This document shows positions 1 through 5,625 of a stretch of 7,993 bases of DNA, one piece after another. The stretch comes from Micavibrio sp. UBA2705 (lineage in GTDB: Bacteria; Pseudomonadota; Alphaproteobacteria; Micavibrionales; Micavibrionaceae): positions 23,113 to 31,105 of the forward strand of contig DELD01000079.1 in the NCBI GenBank assembly GCA_002354205.1. Direction: 5' to 3'. The notes under the pieces were generated by a model. It saw only the letters and a program-made list of their open reading frames with translations. It was not told the origin of the DNA and did no database searches. A program made the position numbers and the translations under genes. Position 1 is the stretch's first letter. Each line of letters begins with the position of its first letter.

Positions 1-151
1 CCTTAGCAAAGCTTGCCGCCACATCAACTGCGGCACTAACTGTGCGCTCACTCGCATCCAGGGTTTTTACAACAGCTTTATCCCATAACTGTTCAGCCTT
101 ATCTGCAAAGGCATTGAATGTATTTGAAATGTTATTTGTTAAAGCTGTCAT
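1..151 (-). CDS. N-terminal part of a small alanine-rich, phasin-like protein (gene runs off the window)
   Basis: Reading down from the ATG at 151, 50 codons stay open to the window edge, so the 3' part of the gene is missing. The protein begins MTALTNNISNTFNAFADKAE and continues with a helix-forming, Ala/Val/Asp-rich stretch. It has no signal peptide and no cysteine among the visible residues. The start is well supported: AGGAGA at 161-156 lies four bases before the ATG, and a near-consensus promoter lies a little further upstream. The aromatic-poor, amphipathic character resembles the start of phasin-type granule-coating proteins, which are common in alphaproteobacteria. No diagnostic motif is visible, so the phasin reading is only a guess; any small helical protein would look similar. 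It lies on the same strand as the three-paralog array but has its own promoter. Confidence 0.6.
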   Translation of the reverse strand, partial: MTALTNNISNTFNAFADKAEQLWDKAVVKTLDASERTVSAAVDVAASFAK

Positions 152-191
152 GTTATCTCCTGTATATATTTCCCTATCTCTTATGCATACC

Positions 192-220
192 ATTATATAA
201 CTTTACATAAGTAAGTGCAA
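192..220 (-). promoter_or_regulatory. Near-consensus sigma-70-type promoter for the phasin-like gene
   Basis: On the minus strand, TTGCAC (220-215) is followed after exactly 17 bases by a perfect TATAAT (197-192). The predicted transcription start is near 185, leaving a leader of about 35 bases that contains the AGGAGA ribosome site. An imperfect inverted repeat, ACTTAC-TTAT-GTAAAGT (216-200), overlaps the spacer and could be an operator, though one arm carries an extra base. This is the best promoter match I found in the window. Confidence 0.7.
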
Positions 221-285
221 ATCTTCGATGTTTTTAATGCAATATCAGCATGTTAAGAGAAAATATAGGTGTTTAGGGATGCGAT

Positions 286-789
286 TTAGATACGTGGAAT
301 GAAGTGAAGGCCGGTATCAGGGACTTTAAAATAGCCGATAAACGCGTCGTAATAACCCAGATTGGCCTCACGCAAGTCGGTAATGATTTGATTAGCGCAA
401 TCGCGGTTAGTGATCTGCCCACCAAAGCCATCTTGCTGACTCCACGTGCCGTCTTGATGGTATTTAAGGAAATGACCTGACAGATATTCCTTAATGACAA
501 GGCCGATAACTTGTGTGTTGCTCTGCGCCAATGCATCATGGTCAATCTCAATCAAGCCGTCCTCTGCCATTAATTTGCGCATATGCTCAGCCGTGAACAT
601 ATAAGGGTATATCTGCCCAAAGCTTGCAAGGCTGCCTGGTACAGCAATGCCCAGCTGCGGCAAGCCAAGCGCGTAGCTGTAACAATTTGTATGCTTATAA
701 AGCGTCAGATCGTCAGTATATGGGCGCGCGGCAGCTTCAAAATTGGCACAGAGACTGATTTGGCGCTGTTGCAGGCGGTCTTTCAGCAT
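286..789 (-). CDS. NCYxYALG-family protein, paralog C (third of three tandem copies; possible Cys-His hydrolase)
   Basis: This 167-residue protein of unknown function is the last of three adjacent paralogs. It carries the shared blocks FEAAARPY (17-24), NCYSYALG with Cys36 (35-42), a PG at 51-52, HFLKYHQDGTWS with His106 and His111 (106-117), the TNRD run at 127-130, and GYYDAFIGYF near the C-terminus. A Cys followed about 70 residues later by a strand-borne His recalls papain-, NlpC/P60- or CHAP-like hydrolases. That is inference from motif layout, not family recognition. There is no signal peptide. Two ATGs compete for the start. The one at 795 directly abuts AAAGGA (801-796), while the one at 789 lies six bases from it, so 789 is chosen. 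AAAGGA overlaps the TAA stop of paralog B, and the 10-base gap implies translational coupling. It differs from the other two by FLK in place of FYR and Gln in place of the post-WS His/Asn, so it is the most diverged around the His motif. Confidence 0.8.
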   Translation of the reverse strand: MLKDRLQQRQISLCANFEAAARPYTDDLTLYKHTNCYSYALGLPQLGIAVPGSLASFGQIYPYMFTAEHMRKLMAEDGLIEIDHDALAQSNTQVIGLVIKEYLSGHFLKYHQDGTWSQQDGFGGQITNRDCANQIITDLREANLGYYDAFIGYFKVPDTGLHFIPRI

Positions 790-799
790 ATCCATTCCT

Positions 800-1366
800 T
801 TAAACGGGCGTTACAAAGCGCAGCCCTTGTTCAGGGATAGTGAAATAACCAACAAAATCTTTATAACGCCCACGTTCAGCATATAAAGGGTCTTCAACAA
901 GAGCATCCTGCCCATCGCGATCCGTGAGAACCCCGCCATAGCCTTGTTGGTGGCTCCATTTACCATCTTTATGTTGGCGGTAAAAATGGTAGTCATCATC
1001 AATGGAAAGGAACGCCGCGATAACGGGTGCATCTTTATATGGCGCATATTCAGGTCGCGGTATTGGGCGCAAGCCGTCTTTAATCAGTGCATTATATATT
1101 AATTGTAGTTTAAGCTCGCCATCATTCGTGCGTTCACCTGTGCGTCTTTCATTATGAATCAACTTACCTGGGGTTGCCTTGCCATGTTGTGGTATACCAA
1201 GCGCATATGTATAACAATTGCTGTAATGACGATAACTGCTATTTGTGCGGTATGGTGATGCGGCTTCATTAAAATCAGCAGGCATGTTTAATTTCTCTTG
1301 CACAATTATCGGCCCAAAGAGTTTTTCAGAAACCTGTTTCTTTATTATGTCTAATAATTTGCGCAT
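800..1366 (-). CDS. NCYxYALG-family protein, paralog B (second of three tandem copies; possible Cys-His hydrolase)
   Basis: This 188-residue protein of unknown function is the longest of the three paralogs. It has an extra N-terminal helix of about 25 residues (MRKLLDIIKKQVSEKLFG...) before the shared core. The core blocks are FNEAASPY (32-39), NCYTYALG with Cys51 (50-57), PG (66-67), VIAAF (115-119), HFYRQHKDGKWSH with His127 and His132 (127-139), TDRD (148-151), DP (159-160) and GRYKDFVGYF (166-175). The start at 1366 is preferred because AGGGA (1375-1371) lies four bases upstream. An in-frame ATG at 1402 would add 12 residues but has no comparable site. The N-terminal helix is basic and amphipathic rather than a Sec signal. 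The stop codon is embedded in the ribosome site of paralog C, and paralog A ends 86 bases upstream. Function is unknown; a Cys-His hydrolase fold is a hypothesis based on the invariant Cys and His residues. Confidence 0.8.
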   Translation of the reverse strand: MRKLLDIIKKQVSEKLFGPIIVQEKLNMPADFNEAASPYRTNSSYRHYSNCYTYALGIPQHGKATPGKLIHNERRTGERTNDGELKLQLIYNALIKDGLRPIPRPEYAPYKDAPVIAAFLSIDDDYHFYRQHKDGKWSHQQGYGGVLTDRDGQDALVEDPLYAERGRYKDFVGYFTIPEQGLRFVTPV

Positions 1367-1444
1367 TATATCCCTGCCTTTTAATGGGATAATGTTTACC
1401 ATAATATGCGCAGCATGTCTATGTGTTTTTTTCTGATTAGTGCT

Positions 1445-1462
1445 TAGAACAGCTAGGTTCTA
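1445..1462. repeat. 6-bp perfect inverted repeat at the end of paralog A
   Basis: TAGAAC (1445-1450) and GTTCTA (1457-1462) form a perfect inverted repeat around the six-base centre AGCTAG, which is itself nearly palindromic. It covers the last codons and the TAG stop of paralog A. On the minus strand no T-run follows, so it is not a convincing intrinsic terminator. It may be a weak mRNA 3'-end hairpin or chance. Confidence 0.3.
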
Positions 1463-1968
1463 TATGTTATGCCCTGCGCTGGCGCATGATAGAATCCCAC
1501 TAAATCTGTATAACGCCCGCGCCGTGCTTTACTTGGGTTTGTAATAATATCGCCTTTGCAATCTCGCTGCGAAATACCGTCAACGCCACCTTTATGGTTG
1601 CTCCACGTTTTGTCCCCATGAGAGCGATAAAAATGAACATCATCATGCGGGCTAATAAAAGCTGCGATAACAGTTACCTTGTCGAACATAGCATCCACAT
1701 TTTTAGGATCTATTTTAACAAGCCCGTCATGTTCACGCAGCAAACGGTCAATATTCTCTGCGGTCAGGTCTTTTGCCGCAAATAATTTTTTAGGGCTATT
1801 AGGAGACGCTTGTAGCTGTCCGGGCGCTGCATAGCCATGGTCAATCAAGCCAAGTGCATAAGCATAGCAATTGGCGTTTTCTTCAATTTTCGGGTTCTTT
1901 TTAAATGGCGCAGAGGCCGCGGCGAAATCAGCAGCAAGTGCGATTTGTTTTGTAATAATTTTGCCCAT
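1453..1968 (-). CDS. NCYxYALG-family protein, paralog A (first of three tandem copies; possible Cys-His hydrolase)
   Basis: This 171-residue protein of unknown function is the promoter-proximal member of the array. Shared blocks are DFAAASAPF (14-22), NCYAYALG with Cys34 (33-40), PG (49-50), DGLVKID (81-87), VIAAF (100-104), HFYRSHGDKTWS with His112 and His117 (112-123), RD at 135-136, and GRYTDLVGFY (151-160). Cys34 and His112 are 78 residues apart, against 76 in paralog B and 70 in paralog C. The region between PG and VIAAF varies most among the copies. The start at 1968 is chosen because GGAGG (1981-1977) lies eight bases upstream; the in-frame ATG at 1983 has no ribosome site. There is no signal peptide, transmembrane segment or CxxC. 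If the protein is a cysteine hydrolase, Cys34 would be the nucleophile and His112 the base, but this is untested and I do not recognise a named family. Confidence 0.8.
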   Translation of the reverse strand: MGKIITKQIALAADFAAASAPFKKNPKIEENANCYAYALGLIDHGYAAPGQLQASPNSPKKLFAAKDLTAENIDRLLREHDGLVKIDPKNVDAMFDKVTVIAAFISPHDDVHFYRSHGDKTWSNHKGGVDGISQRDCKGDIITNPSKARRGRYTDLVGFYHAPAQGITYRT

Positions 1969-1997
1969 AATTATTGCCTCCATTTAATACTTGGTTG

Positions 1998-2026
1998 AAA
2001 CTATCGCAAAGCCTTGGTTATGTCAA
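1998..2026 (-). promoter_or_regulatory. Candidate promoter for the three-paralog array
   Basis: A perfect TTGACA -35 (2026-2021) is followed after 17 bases by TAGTTT (2003-1998), a weak -10 matching three of six consensus bases. Transcription would start near 1990, about 20 bases before the paralog A start codon. The -35 is strong and the -10 poor, so the position is plausible but not certain. No convincing second promoter was seen in the 86 bases between paralogs A and B, which favours one transcript for all three genes. Confidence 0.45.
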
Positions 2027-2054
2027 TATATATAAAGTTGCTAAACATCCCTTA

Positions 2055-2083
2055 TTCGCCTAATTTAAGTTCATTGATATAAC
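2055..2083 (+). promoter_or_regulatory. Candidate promoter for hemB
   Basis: TTCGCC (2055-2060), 17 bases, then TATAAC (2078-2083), five of six matches for the -10. The start would be near 2090, giving a leader of only about 13 bases before the hemB ATG at 2103. An alternative pair, TTGCTA (2038-2043) and TAATTT (2061-2066), also spaced 17, has a better -35 and a worse -10. The intergenic region is shared with the divergent array promoter. Confidence 0.35.
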
Positions 2084-2102
2084 TTATCCATAGCAGGTTC
2101 AC

Positions 2103-3116
2103 ATGCGCGAGCGTAAACATAATTCTTATACTAACGAAATGCCCCTACGTCCACGCCGCAATCGTGCCGATGCATGGACACGTAATTTGGTGCGCGAAAA
2201 CCAGCTTAGCGTCCATGACCTTATCTGGCCTTTATTTGTTATTGATGGTAAGCACAGCGAAGAAGCTATCCCTTCTATGCCGGGCGTCCTACGTAGCTCT
2301 ATCGATAAAACAATTGAAAAAGCAAAACAAGCGCGTGATTTGGGCATCCCCGCCCTTGCATTATTCCCTGTGATTGACGGCGCATTAAAAACCGAAGATG
2401 GGCGCGAATCTGGTAACCCTGATAACCTTATATGCCGCGCTATACGTGAAATTAAAGATGCTGTGCCTGACATTGGCCTGATCGCAGATGTCGCGCTTGA
2501 CCCCTTTACTAGCCATGGCCATGATGGGCTTGTTGATGGTAAGGGGTATGTTCTCAATGATGCCACGGTAGACATACTCTGTCAGCAGGCCTTAGTACAG
2601 GCCGAAGCGGGCGTTGATATAATCGCCCCTTCTGACATGATGGATGGGCGCGTTGGCGCAATACGTACCGTGTTAGACCAAAACGGCCTAGATCTTACAC
2701 GCATCATGGCATATTCGGCGAAATATGCCTCGGCATTTTATGGCCCTTTTCGTGATGCAGTGCAGAGCGGCGGCCTATTGAAAGGCGATAAAAAAACCTA
2801 TCAGATGGATCCCGCCAACAGTGATGAAGCGCTGCGCGAAGTCGCACTTGATATAAGCGAAGGCGCGGATATGGTGATGGTTAAGCCGGGTCTCCCCTAT
2901 TTGGACATTATACGCCGCGTTAAAGATGATTTTGCCGTACCAACATTTGCCTATCAAGTTAGCGGCGAATATGCCATGGCAAAGGCCGCCGCTGCCAATG
3001 GCTGGCTTGATGGCGATGCGATACTCATGGAAATGCTGCTCAGTTTCAAGCGTGCCGGTGCAGATGGCATCTTAACCTATGCCGCGCTTGATGTTGCTAA
3101 AGCGTTAAACCGCTAG
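2103..3116 (+). CDS. hemB: Porphobilinogen synthase (delta-aminolevulinic acid dehydratase)
   Basis: HemB condenses two molecules of 5-aminolevulinate to porphobilinogen, the first common step toward haem and other tetrapyrroles, in the cytoplasm. The 337-residue product has the family's normal length and is intact. The two catalytic lysines are visible as SAK207 and MVK261PG. The metal-site segment reads DVALDPFTSHGHDG (129-142), with Asp and Ala where zinc-type enzymes have cysteines. This is the magnesium-dependent type known from Pseudomonas and alphaproteobacteria. Other family signatures are PSDMMDGRVGAIR (176-188), YQMDPAN (233-239) and the VSGEY segment (286-290). The ATG at 2103 has a modest AGG ribosome site six bases upstream. 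The gene is divergent from the paralog array and convergent with the thioredoxin/NHL gene, whose stop is only 8 bases away. No intrinsic terminator follows on the plus strand. Confidence 0.97.
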   Translation: MRERKHNSYTNEMPLRPRRNRADAWTRNLVRENQLSVHDLIWPLFVIDGKHSEEAIPSMPGVLRSSIDKTIEKAKQARDLGIPALALFPVIDGALKTEDGRESGNPDNLICRAIREIKDAVPDIGLIADVALDPFTSHGHDGLVDGKGYVLNDATVDILCQQALVQAEAGVDIIAPSDMMDGRVGAIRTVLDQNGLDLTRIMAYSAKYASAFYGPFRDAVQSGGLLKGDKKTYQMDPANSDEALREVALDISEGADMVMVKPGLPYLDIIRRVKDDFAVPTFAYQVSGEYAMAKAAAANGWLDGDAILMEMLLSFKRAGADGILTYAALDVAKALNR

Positions 3117-3124
3117 TTTTGACC

Positions 3125-4627
3125 TTAAAACGGCGCCACTTTGCCGCCGCGCGGGTCAAGCTTCACAATGCGGTGATTATTCGTATCAACAATCATAAGC
3201 TGTCCATCGGGCAAGACCATGACATCATTCGGCTCATGATAACGAATATTACCAGTATCCATCTGCCCCCTGCCAAACTGTCCTGCCTTGCCTGATATTG
3301 TTTGTAAAAGCCCCGTATGGACATCGTAAAGGCGCAGCGCATGATTATAGCTATCCGCAATAAATAGGCGGTTATGGGTAGCATCTGCCGCTAGGCCTAA
3401 TGGGTGCTGCATGCGCGCTGTATCCTTACCGCCATCACGATGACCAAAATCAAACAAGCCTGTGCCAATCATTGTTTCAATATTTCCATCTCTATCTACG
3501 CGGCGCAGCGCACTGGTTTCCGCGTCTAAGAAATATAGATACTCACCCATAACAGCCAACGCGGAAGGTTGTGAAAGGCTGTTTTGCGGGTAGCCCCCAT
3601 CATCAATAGATTCGCTGCCATTACCTGCAAAGACAGATAATTTATCTCGCGCAATATCATAGCTTAAAAGCTGATGCGTCCCTGCATTCGCGATAATAAG
3701 CTGACCGTCGAAAAAAGTTATGTCCCATGGCGAGGCTAAATGTGATTTCACGCCTTTTGCTGCCCGTCCTTTGACAATCGGCCCGCGCTTTGCCGCGCGT
3801 CCAATCAAGACCTTAATTTTATCATTTTTAAGATTAATTCGTTTAAGTTGGTGGTTACCTGTATCGGCGACATATAAAAAGTTTTGCGCGCCATCATAGG
3901 CAAGCCCCTGCGGCGAAGAAAAGCCGGAATAGCGTTTAACTTCCTGTCCTAGGCTATTAAGGATAACAATAGCATCATGCCCAGAATCGCTCAGCGCAAA
4001 CCCTCCTTTATCTAAAGCGATAATCTTTGATGGGTAATAATAAGCGCTCTCTTTGCCCGCCGATTTTACCGTTTCTTTTACGGGCAAAGGCTGCGCTTTG
4101 ATTTGCCCATCATATTTATCTATTGCGGATGTTACCGCTTTTGCCACCGCATCATAGGGGGCTTCGCCAAAGTAACGCCATATGATTTCCCCATCAGGGG
4201 CGAGCAATATCAGTGTCGGCCAGCCCTTTACTTCATAATGCTTCCAAACATCAAATGACGCGTCATTATATACCGCATGGTCAATGCCGTAACGAGCAAT
4301 GGCGCGGCGTATTGGCTCTGGCGTTTTTTCATTTCCGAATTTGCCGCTATGTACACCAATAACCGTCAGCTTATCAGCGAAGTCATGATGAATTTGATTA
4401 ACCATGGGCATAGCCTGAATACAGTTGATACAGCAAAACGTCCAAAAATCGAGCAAGATGAGACGGTCACCTAATGCATCGGCACCAATTTCTTCCGCTA
4501 AATTCACCCAATTTTCATTTTGCATTACGGTATATGAACCAAGCGCATAAGCGCGCGCGCCTAAAGGCAAGAGCAATGTAATAATCAAACAGAGTGTCCA
4601 AACATGATGACGAACTGTACTGCGCAT
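3125..4627 (-). CDS. Exported thioredoxin-like protein with C-terminal NHL beta-propeller
   Basis: The 500-residue protein starts with a Sec signal peptide: a basic n-region MRSTVRHH, a hydrophobic core WTLCLIITLLLPL, and an ARA cleavage site near residue 26. It should therefore act in the periplasm. Residues about 40-170 form a thioredoxin-like domain with WTFCCINC (62-69; Cys65, Cys66, Cys69) and a probable cis-proline in GWPT (137). From about residue 195 to the end, repeated NHL units such as LYVADTGNHQLKRI, LIIANAGTHQLLSY, LFIADSYNHALRLY and LMIVDTNNHRIVKL indicate a roughly six-bladed beta-propeller. CCINC followed by NHL repeats is the arrangement of NHLRC2-type proteins. The substrate or partner is unknown. 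The start at 4627 is supported by AGGGAGA (4639-4633). An upstream in-frame ATG at 4672 would put extra polar residues before the signal peptide. It lies 55 bases downstream of the FkbM gene and may be co-transcribed with it. Confidence 0.88.
   Translation of the reverse strand: MRSTVRHHVWTLCLIITLLLPLGARAYALGSYTVMQNENWVNLAEEIGADALGDRLILLDFWTFCCINCIQAMPMVNQIHHDFADKLTVIGVHSGKFGNEKTPEPIRRAIARYGIDHAVYNDASFDVWKHYEVKGWPTLILLAPDGEIIWRYFGEAPYDAVAKAVTSAIDKYDGQIKAQPLPVKETVKSAGKESAYYYPSKIIALDKGGFALSDSGHDAIVILNSLGQEVKRYSGFSSPQGLAYDGAQNFLYVADTGNHQLKRINLKNDKIKVLIGRAAKRGPIVKGRAAKGVKSHLASPWDITFFDGQLIIANAGTHQLLSYDIARDKLSVFAGNGSESIDDGGYPQNSLSQPSALAVMGEYLYFLDAETSALRRVDRDGNIETMIGTGLFDFGHRDGGKDTARMQHPLGLAADATHNRLFIADSYNHALRLYDVHTGLLQTISGKAGQFGRGQMDTGNIRYHEPNDVMVLPDGQLMIVDTNNHRIVKLDPRGGKVAPF
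3127..3149 (-). terminator. Possible weak terminator overlapping the end of the thioredoxin/NHL gene
   Basis: On the minus strand CGGCG (3149-3145), a nine-base loop, CGCCG (3135-3131), then TTTT (3130-3127). The stem is only five GC pairs and lies inside the last codons, with the T-run spilling into the TAA stop. In the tight convergent arrangement with hemB it could help stop transcription, but the U-tract is short. Confidence 0.35.
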
Positions 4628-4640
4628 AATATTCTCCCTA

Positions 4641-4675
4641 CATATGATGTTTATTCGCGAACACCTCATCATATG
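4641..4675. repeat. 9-bp perfect inverted repeat in the leader of the thioredoxin/NHL gene
   Basis: CATATGATG (4641-4649) and CATCATATG (4667-4675) are perfect inverted arms around a 17-base spacer that contains the 8-bp palindrome TTCGCGAA (4654-4661). The element fills most of the 55-base gap between the FkbM stop and the thioredoxin/NHL start. It ends one base before the TAGGGAG ribosome-site region. No T-run follows, so it is not a standard intrinsic terminator. It could be a dyad operator, an mRNA hairpin affecting translation, or an RNA-processing site. Confidence 0.55.
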
Positions 4676-4682
4676 TTACATT

Positions 4683-5492
4683 TTAAGGAAAGTTAGCGAG
4701 CTGTGCGACATCTGTGATTTCTGCGATTTGCCCTACAGGGCGTGCATTTTCACGCGGCTGGCACAGAATATTCTTACTGATAAAATTGCCTATATTATTT
4801 TCTTTTATGCCGTTAACATTATCGGGGTTAAACAGGCGCGGCCAATGTACCCAAATACGGTAATCTAAATCCAGTATATGCTGTATAAGTTCCGCCTCAC
4901 CGTCCTTACGGTCGTTCTCCAAATATAAAATCGGACGGCTTTTTGCTATAATTTCAGACGCGCCTTTGAGTGCCACAAGTTCCATGCCCTCAATATCAAT
5001 TTTGATCAGCTTTACTTTCACATGGGCGCAGACTTCATCCAATGTATGCATAAATATTTTCTGTGCACCGTCTTCGCTATGAATAATATCTGCGCTAATG
5101 CCGCCAAAATTATTTTTATGACGCATGCTTAAATTTTTAACATGGCACGGCGCCGCGTGGTCACTGATAATCGTTTGATATGCGAACACGTTTTCAAGGT
5201 CATTCAAGGCGATGTTGGCGCAGAGGTTTTGGAATATAGCATTCTGCATTTCAAACGCCCAGACCGCGCCTTGCGGGCCAACGGCCTTGGCAAAGGCCAG
5301 ACTATGCACGCCAATATTCGCGCCGACATCAAGTATATTATCACCGGATTGGATAAGCTGGCTGAGCAGTTTCCATTCCAAAAACATGGCCTCGCCATAT
5401 TCTTTTAATGCAGAGCCAATATAGACATCTTGCGGATTAACCAGCATACGACCGTGTACGGTATCAACCAATTCATATAAAGGTGAGGACAT
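4683..5492 (-). CDS. FkbM-family SAM-dependent methyltransferase
   Basis: This 269-residue protein carries the FkbM methyltransferase pattern. The SAM-binding motif I is ILDVGANIGVHSLAFAK (53-69). An acidic residue after the second strand is seen in VWAFEMQ (Glu81), followed by the helix NLCANIALNDLENV. The characteristic KIDIEGMELVALKGA block spans 164-178. FkbM enzymes are mostly O-methyltransferases acting on sugars, polyketides or glycolipids; the substrate here cannot be told from sequence. There is no signal peptide, so it should be cytosolic. The ATG at 5492 is the only upstream Met before the conserved core. Its ribosome site is weak: GGGAG lies 12 bases away, so translation may be inefficient. 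The gene sits downstream of the rpoC terminator, so it probably has its own promoter in 5493-5568, although no well-spaced pair is visible. No glycosyltransferase or surface-polysaccharide genes lie next to it. Confidence 0.88.
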   Translation of the reverse strand: MSSPLYELVDTVHGRMLVNPQDVYIGSALKEYGEAMFLEWKLLSQLIQSGDNILDVGANIGVHSLAFAKAVGPQGAVWAFEMQNAIFQNLCANIALNDLENVFAYQTIISDHAAPCHVKNLSMRHKNNFGGISADIIHSEDGAQKIFMHTLDEVCAHVKVKLIKIDIEGMELVALKGASEIIAKSRPILYLENDRKDGEAELIQHILDLDYRIWVHWPRLFNPDNVNGIKENNIGNFISKNILCQPRENARPVGQIAEITDVAQLANFP

Positions 5493-5568
5493 TATGATGC
5501 GATGCTCCCAATTTTTGATTATCTTAAAGCCCTTTATTTATACCATAGTGTTGTCAATGCAGCGCCAT

Positions 5569-5601
5569 AAAAAACGGGCGATGATAACACCGCCCGTTTT
5601 T
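5569..5601 (-). terminator. Intrinsic terminator of rpoC
   Basis: On the minus strand AAAAACGGGCG (5601-5591) pairs perfectly with CGCCCGTTTTT (5580-5570) across a ten-base loop, and a run of six T lies at 5574-5569. The GC-rich core is six pairs. It begins 24 bases after the rpoC stop codon. It is nearly symmetric, but no plus-strand gene ends here, so the minus-strand role is the natural one. Confidence 0.92.
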
Positions 5602-5625
5602 ATTAAACTTATATATGCTTTAAAC

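Noticed and set aside
583..840. Open plus-strand frame of 85 codons opposite paralogs B and C.
   Set aside because: It lies antisense to conserved paralog sequence, has no ribosome site or recognisable domain, and reads as a shadow.
1969..1983. Upstream in-frame ATG for paralog A.
   Set aside because: It has no ribosome site, whereas GGAGG is well placed for the ATG at 1968.
2027..2036. TATATATATA-like run in the hemB/array intergenic region.
   Set aside because: It could be read as a -10 on either strand, but no -35 is suitably spaced; it is probably just AT-rich promoter DNA.
4551..4561. GCGC-repeat run.
   Set aside because: It is explained by alternating Ala/Arg codons at the signal-peptide cleavage region of the thioredoxin/NHL gene.
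5552..5557. Perfect TTGACA on the minus strand upstream of the FkbM gene.
   Set aside because: No -10-like sequence lies 16-18 bases downstream (TATAAA comes at 9 and TAAGAT at 25), so I do not call a promoter.
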